Translations under genes and position numbers: made by a program | Assembly: GCA_029964075.1 (NCBI GenBank) | Contig: CM057136.1 | Coordinates: forward strand, 5,704,001-5,768,000 | DNA: 64,000 bases | Direction: 5' to 3' | DNA from: Patiria pectinifera | Taxonomy: Eukaryota > Echinodermata > Asteroidea > Valvatida > Asterinidae | Notes under the pieces: generated by a model | Database searches by the model: none | Told to the model about the DNA's origin: nothing | Seen by the model: the letters and a program-made list of their open reading frames with translations, nothing else | Shown here: positions 22,632 through 33,465 of the stretch, one piece after another | How the letters are laid out: each line of letters starts with the position of its first letter | How positions within the stretch are numbered: position 1 is the first letter of the stretch

Positions 22632-25600
22632 GTAAGAAGGATGGGATATGAATGGGAGGGGCTTGCAAAGATTGAGGAAGGGGGAAAGATACATGTACAT
22701 GTATGTAGATACCAGGGTTAATCAACCAATATTTAGAAACTGAAGCTTCTGAACCCCAACCTCCTTGCAAGAAACTCAAATGAATCTTGCTGGAAACCAA
22801 TTGCATATTCTTTGGATGTGCCTCAAGTCTGTGTTAAGTTATAAAAAGACTCTGTGCACAAATAGTAGATTGTGCTTTGTCACCACTTTTGCAAGCTTAA
22901 TTGGCCTGGAAACACAGCGTGGTTTGTGCGTATGGCGTGAAGTACGCTCAACTTATTGGATTTTGAATGTGCAAAACCTATTGCGTGTTCTCATGAGCAT
23001 CTGCGGCGCCATGGACTACATGTACATTTGAATGTCCCTCCCAGTGGTTTCCCCAACTTTCCTTTTGTAACCATGGAAGGATACTTGTGCACAGAATCCA
23101 TTGGGCTGTTCCTTTCTCAGTCCTGTAAAGTCACCAAAACCTCTCGATGGATTTGAAGGATTTGGGACATTGAGATTGGGCTAGCACTGTTCAGTATCAG
23201 TATCAGTATCGTAAATCTGATAAAAATGTTGATTTTTTTCCATCATCACTATCAGGCTGCAATTTGTCTCTTTTTCCTTTTAACCACATTGACCTTGTCA
23301 GTTAAGATGACAAAATTACCTTTCCAACCTTCCAAAATGAGAAGCAGCCGACAGTTTATTTAGGGCAGCCTTTTGTTGAAGTTGAGAACCTTGTAAAAGG
23401 AAAGTAAAAATTGTGAGGATAATTGTTCCTTGAACATGCTGTCAGTTGGTTTGCTGGTGTGTTTGCGTGTGTGCAATGCATGAACACCTTGAGGCATTTA
23501 ATAACAAGCAGCCTTGACCTGATATGACCTGAACAGTTTTTGTCCTTTTCACTGGTACTGTACATGTAAACACATTTGTATTGTGGGCCTTTTAAAAGAA
23601 ATATGGTAATTGACACTATCATGGACGACTAAATATTGGTCATGTATATGTACAATGTAAATACATGTACATGTAAAAATGCGCAACCACATGTACTGGT
23701 TGGGCTGCCTACATGTAACTATAACATACATGTACATGTACATACACATGCTGTAGAAAATATCCATTATTAGAATAATGTATGTGTATGACTAAGAGCC
23801 CAGTCACCTTCTGTGTACATCAGTGTTTTACATAGTGAGATGTACCGGTACAAAATGTACAGTACATGTACATGCACATGCCTTTGGGTTACCCTGCAAT
23901 TATATATTATGTGTACATTGAATGTAGAAGCCTACATGTAGGGGTGTGTATTTACAGGTAGGACAGGAATCAGGTACCCAATTGGAAAAAAACCCCCACA
24001 GGTACCCAGGTACCCGTTAAAGCAACCCAACCCCAAAATGTAAATCTTGGAAGTTGCTGTTCAGATTAATTGTAAAGGTTCGCACGTTAATACTATCACA
24101 TCGGTGTGTCAATGCAGCCAGATACAAGTGGGTACAGTGAGTTGTAATGTACATGTATTGTATAGCTTTACGGTGTTAATTGCATTTTCGCAAACGTCAT
24201 AAATGTAAATCTGTTTTATTTTTACATGTATGTATGTAGCTTGGTTTTCATTTTGAAAATTCCGCACAAATGACGTTCAACACTTTCTTTTTCATTGTCT
24301 GAGAAGTTACTAAGTAATTTGTCAAGTTGGTTACGGGTTCTCGATTCCATAATCTAGAACCGGTTCCTAACATCAACGGTCGGGCACTCGAGTACCAAGA
24401 TCGATGCACGGCCATAAGCCTTCATGAGTTTTTTTTTTTTCTGAAGTCTATTGCCCTAGTACGTCCCAGGTACATGTTCACGTATGCACATGTGTACACA
24501 TCACCATTCATGCACAGAGCAGCCTTGGCATTGTTGAATGCATACTGTGTGTACACGTACATGTACATGTGTATTTTCATGCTTGTATATTGGTTTTTCC
24601 AAATGATTTCAGCACTAAGCCTATACATTGTAATTCAAGCCCCTGAACCTATTTCATGCCCCTGAACCTAATTCATGTATAAAGCACACCAGTGTAGAGT
24701 TGCTGCAAATCCACATCATACCATTGACAATGTATGCACTGTGCTTGGAAACCGGATGAAAGTTCAGAGAAATACATGTACATGTACAACTTGAGATTTG
24801 CAGTGGAGAGATCAGAACAATTAGCCTTGAGGTGCATTACAATGTATGTAGAAAAAAAGGCCTCTTTTCTTGCATGTTACATTTTAACACAGATGTACCC
24901 AAGCTGCATTCATCAATGTGTATGGTTTTATGGTTTATGGTTTATTTAAAAACATGACATATAGCAGTTAGAAACTGAATTGCATGACATGTACAACATT
25001 AAAAAAACAAACAATTATAAAGCACATATACCGGTAGATATTAAAAGTACATGTATTTAGACTTTGAACTTTAAAAAAGCCTCCTCTGCATTCTATACGA
25101 GGATAGAGTCTAGGCCTTACATGAAATACATTTCTATAGAGAAAAAAAATGAAATGGACTTAAATTGTACATTATTGTTTAAATAAAAAGTATAAAATCA
25201 CTGGGCAAGAAATGGTATACATCAATTATACATTGGTGTTTATTCATTTAGTAGTATTCATTTAGTATGTGGTAGAGAACAGTGTGAATTGCCTTCCTCT
25301 GTGAGTGATATCAATATGTTTCTTTGTTTTGTTTGTTTTTAGAACCTGGATTATATTATATCATTTCTGCACACCTTGGAAGCCTTGCGGTCCCTTCGTG
25401 AACCTGCCCTACGAGAGATTGCTAAGAATGTCCGTTACATCAAGAAAGAAGCCAATGACATCTTGTACTGGTTGGTATTTTTTTTAAAAGCTGGAACCAT
25501 GGAGATTTCACATCGAGATATCTCTTTTGATTTCATTTTTATAAGTATTTTTGAACAAAGAAAGCTCTTTGTTGTGCTTTCTGCTTAATTCTGGAAATTT

Positions 25601-28600
25601 CTGAAGGCCAGTTATGGCTGTACCAAATATACCGAATATTTGAATATTCAGTCATCCACCAAATATCCAAAGAGCTTTTTCTTTCAACGAATGAAAATAT
25701 TTTCCCCATTGCACGAATGCAAAACATTCATTGTTTGTTTTATATAACATCCAAGTAGATCTTTGTCATTCGATTGGAGGATAAAACTTTAAGAACAAAC
25801 AAACCTCGGCTTGTTCTAGGTTAACAAGGGTTTAAAAGTCAAATCATTGACAATAATGAAAAGGAACATTGTAATTTCTTAAAACAATGCAAAAATATCA
25901 AGGCAACTGCATCAACTTCGAAGGCAACTTTTGTACTGCTGTAACGCATGATATGGGCCGAATAACACAAAGATTGTATAGCGCTGGGTTGCTGCGCGTT
26001 GTAGCGTGCGCGCGGCGTGCAATAGTTTAAAAGGGATGGGAAGACAATGCACGGTGAATGGAACCAAAATGCACGGTTATGACGTAGGCCGTGCAATGGT
26101 TCGATTAATGAATGCCGCGTGACCTACAATCCTCCAATCAAATGACAAGGATTTACTTGGGTGTTATAAAATACCTATTATACAACACCTGAATAAATCC
26201 CCGTTATCTGATTGGTGGATCGTTGATCACATGTCATTGAATTATTTGTCCAAACGCATGGCTCGCGCGTGTCGCGCAGCGCACAGTGCAATGGAAGTTC
26301 CATTGCACGCTGAATAGAACTTCCATTGCGTGGTGTCATTGCTGCTGGTGGTGGCGCTGTTTTCAATCGAGATAAATTGAATATGATTGTTCTCAGCCTG
26401 TTGAACAGTTTGCATAAATTTAATATGATGAACTTGTCGAACTTTTAAACAGTTTTTAACCTGAATAAATGGCTATTAAAAGTCAACCTATCAGATGACA
26501 AGGATTTTTTCAGGTGTTATATAAAACAAATAATGAATGTTTCACGTTCGTGCAATGGAAAGAATAATTTCATTTGGTGACAGAGGAAATGTTCCATTCC
26601 ACTTGGCTTCGCCTTGTGGAATGGAACATTTCATCTGTCACCTCATGAAATTATTCTTACCATTGCACTCACAAACATTCATTATTTGTATACCATCCAC
26701 CCCAAAAATAGACCTAAGACCTAATGATGTAATGGCTTTGTTTACATATGCTCTTTCCTAAGTGAGCGAAGTCGGTACGCCAGATGAAGTAGAGACCGTC
26801 TACCACATAGGAAACATGTAAACAAAGCGTGATGTCATTAGGTCTGAGGCCTATTGAGGCAGGAGTTGCTAGATAGACTGGGATTTAGGTCATAGAACTT
26901 TCTAGAAAACTGGAGTTCCTGTCTGTGGCTACAGTTATTCACCGTAGCGTGCTAAAGACAAAAACTAAAGTCATAGCCGCTAATACACTTCAATCGGATG
27001 CAGTTAACGATGCAAACCACACACTGTGTTCACTGTGTGTGCATGTTCACCATGCCAATGAGATTGGTATGTCGTCCATTTTTGTCCTTCATACATGTAG
27101 GTCTGTCATTAATGCGTTGTTGTCCAGACATGGTGCATCCAACAATCGTTAGTTATACTAACGTCAGTGTAAGTAAATGATTCGTCATGAACAGGACACA
27201 AGGAAACGTAATTGGACTCCAAATGGTGGACCTACTGTGAACGTTGATGCACCTCCCCCGGGGGTCCCCGGGGGGTCCTCAAAAATCTTCTTTGCCAAAT
27301 GGAGGATTTTTGCAGGATTGAAGCTATATGGCAAAAATGTGTGGCTGATTTTGGAGGATGCACTGTGTCAAGGTCTTGGGCCGGACCTTGTGTTGTTTAT
27401 GCTCAGCCGTGCATAAATTTAGGCCTAGATTATACTTGAAATCCTCCCCACTGCTCCAGGATGTCACTGGCTCTGCCTCAACATACTGACAGTGATTGCT
27501 GGAGGATTTTGCAGGATTGAGGCAGTGGTCACCCCTCCAAGGACCACATTTAGGATTTTGGAGGATTGAGGCTGTATGCAATTTTTACATGGAGGTAGTT
27601 GGAGGATTTTGCAGGATTGAGGTTGCATCCTAGCAAAAATGCCTGGGGAGTTGGGGTTAAGCTTGTACAGGGCATGGAACAAGTATACAGATTCTATGAA
27701 CAAAAACCCCAGCAAAGCACATGGCTTATTAGAGTTGTTCATCAAACAAGCATTTTGTATTTCTGGAAGGAATCGAAAAAGACCACATTCTATATAGCAT
27801 TGCATTTTGTGTGTAGTTAGCGGTAGCTACAAATTTTGGTTTTAATATGGCAAAATGGATAAAAGGGTAAAACGATCCAGGGAAATCCTTTTGTTGTTGA
27901 GCATAATTGCAAAAAAAAAGAAGGTATTTCATGTAATGTCATTTACGTATTTTGAACTTATTATAAGATACAATGCACTTATAGCACACAAAAAATGGTT
28001 AACACTTTTATGGCTGACATACCTCATTTCTAAGCGTTAAGCAGACCGTGATTAATTGTTTGACCTATACAGCCAGGTTTTATTTAGAGAGGTGCTGAAA
28101 CCATGAGTCATTTTTTTCCCTCTCTTTTCAGCTGTTCATACAAGCATTTATCAGTTGAGTATTTACATTTGTGAAACCTCACTAATCAGCTGTCAGCCTT
28201 TAGGGGCAGGAGTTCCCTTGTTTATTTACTGGTTCTCCCCCAGGGCCAGCTTTTATCAATTCCTTGAGTGGCATAATATTAATAGCCTACCTTTTCATAG
28301 AAAACAAGAGTTGTATGCTTAGCAGTCATACTTTTTAAAGCAGTTTTGTCAAAATTGCCTGGTGTTATCAAAGGGAAAATGACCAGTGCAAGGAAATCTG
28401 TAAATTAACCATAGATATCCTCTTTGGCAGTATTTGTTTAAGAACCATAGCGGTATGTATGTCTTTCAGAGGTACAGTCAGTGACCGAGCAGTGCAGGAT
28501 TGTCCTTACCACCTTGAAAGTGGGTCCAAGTGAAGTAACCTTTTAACAACAAATGCCTTTGAAGGTTTGATTTGCAGTATTCATGTACTATTACTACAGA

Positions 28601-31600
28601 AGTGATAAACAATACTTTAGCAAGGATTTAACATTTAAAACTAGTGGTAGTGCTGCAGCTGAACTGCCGAACTGAACAAAAATTCACCGAACATACAGTG
28701 TAGCCCTTCAGAACTGAACCAAACTGAATTGTTGAGTTCGGATATTCGGAAACATGATGTTTAGCACCACATATTTTTATTTGCACAATCAAAAATCAAA
28801 CAAACAAAATTTGCATCATAAAATTACCAATTTTACTAATAGAAAACATTATTTTAGGCTGAAAAAAACTGACTTAAAATGGAAGGAAATTTGTATACTT
28901 GTACGTGCAGGGGCGTACATTGGCGACACAATCCATGTTCCAAGCCGTGTCACACCATCACTGGATCATGGATGAGAGGCCACGTGCACCCGCCGCCAGT
29001 AATTTGCCAAAATCACGCTGCTCAAATGTTACAAATCAGAGTTTCAATGCTTGGAATAAATACATTAAATACATCGTTATCATCTTTATGAGGTGGGAAC
29101 CAGTTTATGTGCTAAGCAAGATGATCTTGGAGGCATAACAGTTGCCGTTATCACGTTTATGTCTCGGAAAAATTGTTTGGCAATGCTTCATGCACTGTCA
29201 ATCACCATCAGTGAAAAAGAAGAAATACTAAAGGGGTACTTTTTGAGAGTTTTTGATGTAAACTATGGTTGAGATGGGTTTTTGGTAAGACAAAATGGGC
29301 AATATGGACGTGTGTTTCAGGGACGAAACTCAATCCATTTCAAATTTTGCACTTCGAGCACGTAAAAAATACATACTTTAGTATTTGTGCTGTAAAGCAG
29401 GGGCAGTTTGGTGTGGCCAGGTTTACATGTATTCTGACCCATTACATAAATGGAGTCATTATGCATGAAGAAAGATAATGGGTACACTCCCGCAGCAAGT
29501 CGTTTTGATATTGGAATTTGCTGCAGAACCCAAACCAAACCAATGATCAGATACAAATTGCCGAACCGAACCCGAACAGAACCTGAGGGCTCACTTGCAG
29601 CACTAGTTCTGGGCATACATGTATTTCTTCTTGGATTATTCTCAATACCATTAGATTTTGTAACAAGAGTCACAAAGAAACCATAGAAATATCTGCTTTT
29701 GACAGACAGTGACTAGATACATGCCAGTCCAACCAACTACAACATCCAAGATAAACTAGAGGTTCACGTTTGTTGTTACAAACGCAGAGTGGTCGGGCAG
29801 ACAACTTTTTCATTTGACATTGTCCAGTTAAGTTATGAATATATGTTTATGTCAGAAAAAATGATCATGAACTATAACCTTTCCAGTACCAATTATTTTG
29901 TACAAAAAGAATGCGTCTTTTAGGGTATGATAAATTTGGGTACACGTACAAGTTATTTCCGGTTTGATGACGTCATCAGTCAAAAAAGGAAGGGAGGACA
30001 CTTGTTTAACATTAAGTAAAAATAACGCATCCATAATATGGAAATTAAGTGTATGTAATACACTTAATTTTTACGGAAAAGAAAGAAAGAAAGAAAGATT
30101 TATTGCAACAAATCCAAAGAGTGGTCGGGTTGTGCCTGACCACTCAATGACAACCTGATTTCCCAAATTATCCTTATCAAGTAATGGGTCCACATGACAC
30201 AAAAACCCCCCCCCCCCCCAATCATGCATATAACATGATGTTGGCAATTTCATGACTAACATTGTCCCGTTTTTAATCTCTCTGCAGTCGAGATGATCGT
30301 AGCACTTGTTGGTACATCCTCCTGTCAGGCTCTGTCTTCATTGATCAGGCCATGTTCCTACCTCGAAGCAGGTGAGTTGCTAGCTGAAAAGTTGACTGCC
30401 ATGGGCCCTGTTCATAGTTGTGTTCAGAGAGGCTGGTCTGGCAAGGTTTCACCACATGAATGGATTGTCACGTAATAGCTTATGATAGCAATCTTCATTT
30501 TAATATGACAACACAATAGGTGACTCCATTGTTTTAGGCAGTTGAAACCTTGCTTTGTTCCAAAATGGTGAATCCTAATTGAAATATTTTCAGTTAGGAA
30601 TTGCCTTCTTTTTAGTTTACTGATGTTGCATTAGGATGAAATATATGTATGCAGATTTTATTGTTAGCATTGGCACTGTGGCTGTATAATTAGCTGTGAC
30701 TTTGGCTAGGAACATCAATCTCTTCTAACCATACCGGTACCTGCAAACCAAATTTCTTTGCAAACCAGTAATATGTAACTGTTTAAGTGCACAATTTTCT
30801 GCTATCATTAATTAGTAGGGATTTTTTTTACGTACATGAACAAGGAATTGGCTGGCAAACATGATGCAAACGATGGTGACCTTATATCTGCTGTTCTTGG
30901 ACCTTGAGGATCTTTTCTTTGCCAATGAGATCCGGACTCTACATCATCATTGGCAGAAGTGTATGAACCTCAAAGGGGACTACACTAGGCTCAGAACTGA
31001 TCATAATTATTGTCTAAAAACATCCACCAGTTGCATCATGTTTGCCAGCCAATTCCTTGTTCATGTTTGGAAAGTTATTGAAGCCAGACAGTGCCAGATG
31101 TGGGGAATAAGCTGGGTGAGTAGTGAGTTCAAAGCCACAGTCATGTAACCATGGCAACTATTGACTTGTGAACCAGTATACATTGGTAACCTACTAACTT
31201 CGGTGACCTGAACCATAAACAAACCAATGAGTGTATTTGATTCACAGAGCACTTTGTAAACAATCAGAAGTGCTGTACTTAATACATGTACAGGATTTTA
31301 ATGGTGTAGCACATTCCCTTCCTGGTTGGGCTCAGAACGTTTCAGCCAACATGTACCGGTACATGTATACATGTACGTACATGTACGCATTGGTCAAAGA
31401 CCAAAGACCTCAAGCTGTTTGAAACCTCAGTGTATTCATTCGTGTACATGTATGTATTCCTGTTGTCTTGCCCTGTTTAAATAGGTTGTCAAACATCTCT
31501 GAGATAAAGGAAAGCCAGAAAGGCAATTCCATTTGCACTTGTGAAGGGGTGTATAATTGAGTGCTATCCAAAACATTATAGACTGCATGTCTCATGCATG

Positions 31601-33233
31601 AACAGCACCATGATTGGTTCTTCTATTTGGTTCTGGCTCACAAACACTCTTAAAGTGAGCACATGTGACAAAGCTAATAAAACAGCTGAATGTATGCAAA
31701 GGGAAAACCAGCTCCAGCTTTTACACTCTATCCTTGTATGCTGCCCTCTAGAGTCAATAAGTGCATTAAGTGCATGTCTATTGATAAACAAACTGGATTT
31801 AGCATTATTTTTTATTAATATTGAAAATCACTTTGATGGCAATGTGGTGTTCTTGTACGAGTTTAGCCAGTCAGTTAACACCTATTGACCAAAATGGCAT
31901 ACATGTAGTCAAAATAACAACTCCAAAGAAATACATTTCAGTTTCCAAAAATATCAGATTCTCACAGCATGATGTGATAAATGATCATGTGATATCAGGG
32001 GGAGGTTCCCGCTGCTTTTTGATTGGTATAGAGTATGTAGATTCTGATTGGAATCATGACTCTATGAAGGTTAACAGTTGGAGTTGACTAAGCCTACATT
32101 TGTAAATGTCAAAGCTGTTGTTTTGATGTAACATTGTATAAAATGTACATAAAGATCGATGCCCTTAGATTCCAAGGATGTGTCAGTTGATTAAAAAAAA
32201 ACCCAAAGTTTTGAATAGCTGTTGCTTCAAGCAGAAAAAAATGAGAAAACCTGTGGAGCTTAGGCCCATTGTAGACCCATTGTAGACTACGATAGCCTAA
32301 TTATTGTAATAATGTCTCTCAAATTAGTGCAGTGCGAGAATTGTGTCTCATTAATTATTTATACACTGACATTGATATTACCAATCTTATGTGTAATTTT
32401 TTGTACTCACCCATGTTCATTTATGTGAACAAAGACAGTGAAAATAGTCATATTTTTTGTTCAACACACTACTACTGCTGGTATGTTTCTTTGTCATAAC
32501 CACTATTTGTTTTTGGTTTGTTATACATTATTTTAGGACACACGATTACCACACATATGACCACCAATGGCAGTAAAAAATGTCTGAAAAGAACATGTAC
32601 GTCATCCCTGCATGTGTATTGAGCCAATTAGATCGTACCATTTTACTCTGTCCTTGGCTGCGTAAATGAAATGTCTGCGCGCCTTTGCTAAGTGCTAAAT
32701 TTCATACCAGTACATGTTCATGTCCATTGGTTTTACTGGTATATACAGTATGTACAGTAGTGAAAAGATTGTATTGGAAAACACATTTTATCAACAAAGC
32801 TACATATTTTTACCTAAAACATTTTTGACTCAAAATAGACATGTACATCTACATGTAAATCATGAAAAAAGTCAACTTGAAAACAGCCTGTGCTTTGAAT
32901 TGCAGACTGATCTTATTTGTTGCATTTTCCCCACCATTTCTGATACAAATAAGTACCTGATTGATCATGCGTACTCGGACTCGGAGCCTTACCACGCTTG
33001 TTTGTTTGGAGATTTTTTTCCGTATACACACTTGAGCATCAGTCGCCATCAACCGTGCACTGTCGCCATCTGTGTGCACTAATAAACACACTGATAGGAT
33101 AAGTGACGCTGCAAGAAACCATACTGACTCGGATGTCTTAATCCTTTTACTTGGCAGCTTTGGCAAGCGTACATCAGGCAGTGGGCGTAGGGGCGCTGAT
33201 TGCCTCATCTTAGAGGCCTCCGAACTACTTGTG
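22563..33233 (+). CDS. RAPGEF2: PDZ-GEF Rap guanine-nucleotide exchange factor, N-terminal coding exons, copy 1
   Basis: Exons 22563-22631, 25343-25470, 30288-30371 and 33158-33233 join in phase (0, 2, 2, 0) to 119 uninterrupted codons. The protein starts MSAYVDQHY, closely like the start of vertebrate RAPGEF2. It then has the helical stretch IISFLHTLEALRSLREPALR and the diagnostic block STCWYILLSGSVFI, AMFLPRSSFGKR, RRGADCLILEASELLVV. This is the first cyclic-nucleotide-binding-like domain of RAPGEF2/6 (fly Gef26/dizzy). Those proteins activate Rap1 at junctions and membranes through REM, PDZ, RA and CDC25 domains, which would be encoded further 3'. No later exon was found before the gap at 41642. 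Most invertebrates have one such gene, so RAPGEF2 stands for the RAPGEF2/6 ancestor. Confidence 0.9.
23945..24400. repeat. Dispersed repeat with GGTACCC-rich end, member 1
   Basis: AGGAATCAGGTACCCAATTG, CAACCCCAAAAT, TCTTGGAAGTTGCTG, AATTGCATTTTCGCAA and CCATAATCTAGAACCGGTTCCT occur in order. The same order with substitutions is seen at 37350-37705, and nearly identically at 58105-58555 in copy 2. There is no coding potential; it is probably a non-autonomous transposon. Confidence 0.65.
25343..25470 (+). CDS. RAPGEF2: RAPGEF exon 2, copy 1
   Basis: The acceptor GTTTGTTTTTAG ends at 25342 and the donor GTTGGT starts at 25471. The exon has 128 nt, phase 0 to 2, encoding NLDYIISFLHTLEALRSLRE through ANDILY and two bases of a cysteine codon. 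It forms the helices and first strand of the cyclic-nucleotide-binding-like fold. The sequence is identical to 59474-59601. Confidence 0.92.
25600..26205. mobile_element. Diverged inverted-repeat element in RAPGEF intron 2 (copy 1)
   Basis: ATATAACATCCAAGTAGATC and CATTCGATTGGAGGAT (about 25741-25782) are answered in inverse by ATCCTCCAATCAAATGACAAGG and TTACTTGGGTGTTATA (about 26130-26167). The centre (about 25980-26040) is GC-rich and is one of the few places where the two large copies differ strongly. Confidence 0.6.
26515..26700. repeat. Palindrome with about 75-bp arms
   Basis: AATAATGAATGTTT, GTGCAATGGAAAGAATAAT and AAATGTTCCATTCCAC are mirrored by GTGGAATGGAACATTTCAT, ATTATTCTTACCATTGCAC and AAACATTCATTATT. 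The loop is GGCTTCGCC near 26607. A similar palindrome is at about 60650-60825 in copy 2 with arm differences. Confidence 0.8.
26702..26868. mobile_element. Small MITE with inverted ends
   Basis: ATAGACCTAAGACCTAATGA...GTAATGGCTTTGTTTACAT at the left is mirrored by ATGTAAACAAAGCGTGATGT and CATTAGGTCTGAGGCCTAT at the right. Copy 2 has the same element at about 60832-60985. Confidence 0.65.
27290..27632. repeat. Clustered GGAGGATTTTGCAGGATTGA repeats, copy 1
   Basis: The 20-bp core recurs intact or decayed near 27302, 27350, 27502, 27550 and 27600, in an irregular array. The matching array in copy 2 (61425-61760) has the same ends but a different unit composition. Confidence 0.8.
28645..29605. 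mobile_element. Probable hAT-like non-autonomous element, copy 1
   Basis: AGTGCTGCA near 28649 and TGCAGCACT near 29596 form short inverted ends. Next to them are GAACTGCCGAACTGAAC and GAACCGAACCCGAACAG, which are related purine-rich subterminal repeats. No transposase was recognised and the target duplication is unclear. Confidence 0.4.
29740..30150. repeat. Dispersed repeat family with CCGGTTTGATGACGTCATCA core and terminal hairpin
   Basis: ACATTG(T/C)CCAGTTAAGTT, GCATCTTTT/GCGTCTTTT, TTATTTCCGGTTTGATGACG and TCATCAGTC recur in order at 37970-38330. The 3' end here, GAAAGAAAGAAAGAAAG then hairpin GAGTGGTC/GACCACTC (30119-30145), is echoed at 40290-40360. Confidence 0.6.
30288..30371 (+). 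CDS. RAPGEF2: RAPGEF exon 3, copy 1
   Basis: The acceptor AATCTCTCTGCAG ends at 30287 and the donor GTGAGT starts at 30372. The exon has 84 nt, phase 2 to 2. It completes the split cysteine and encodes RDDRSTCWYILLSGSVFIDQ and AMFLPRS, the most conserved part of the domain. Its copy-2 counterpart would fall about 400 bp beyond the window. Confidence 0.93.
30834..31066. mobile_element. 233-bp element with 36-bp perfect terminal inverted repeats
   Basis: Bases 30834-30869 are the exact reverse complement of 31031-31066 (ACATGAACAAGGAATTGGCT... at the left end). It sits in RAPGEF intron 3. No target duplication is evident. The exact arms point to a young MITE or a duplicated end. Confidence 0.85.
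33158..33233 (+). CDS. RAPGEF2: RAPGEF exon 4, copy 1
   Basis: The acceptor TTTTACTTGGCAG ends at 33157 and the donor GTAAGT starts at 33234. The exon has 76 nt, phase 2 to 0, encoding SFGKRTSGSGRRGADCLILE and ASELLV. It aligns directly with the FGKR...RRG-C-VLEPSE region of vertebrate RAPGEF2/6. Confidence 0.92.
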
Positions 33234-33384
33234 GTAAGTCATCAATTTGGTTTAAAATTTCCTGCAAACGCTCCGCTTCAAAATATGTTTTTAACTGTGA
33301 ATTGTATAATCTCGTGTTTGTCCATTTGAATTTGTTGCCATGTTGGTTACCAATAATAAAGTGCAACTACATGTAGGCAAACCA

Positions 33385-33465
33385 GCCATAGCAAGGTAGA
33401 TGGTCGAATGGTTGAGATGTCTGCAGTAGTGGTAAGCAGGAGGTCATAAGTAGGAGACTCACAAT
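33385..33465 (+). repeat. Possible tRNA-derived SINE head
   Basis: TGGTCGAATGG matches the A-box consensus exactly. About 40 bases on, AGGTCATAAGTAGGAG is a decayed B box. The rest of the element was not delimited. Confidence 0.4.

Larger units (their letters stand above)
15766..29899. repeat. Large duplication, copy 1 (matches 48730-64000)
   Basis: Collinear similarity to copy 2 begins abruptly at GAATGCCATCGATACTTTG (15769 and 48733) and runs to the window end, where 64000 matches 29899. The match covers introns, RAPGEF exons and repeats. Offsets of 32.2-34.1 kb reflect insertions. Similarity is nearly perfect from about 24.9 kb onward and visibly lower before that. The left flanks of the two copies are unrelated. 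Confidence 0.95.

Noticed and set aside
32714..33208. Open frames of about 120 codons around RAPGEF exon 4
   Set aside because: No splice-consistent structure or familiar motif; only the 76-nt exon on the + strand matches a known protein.
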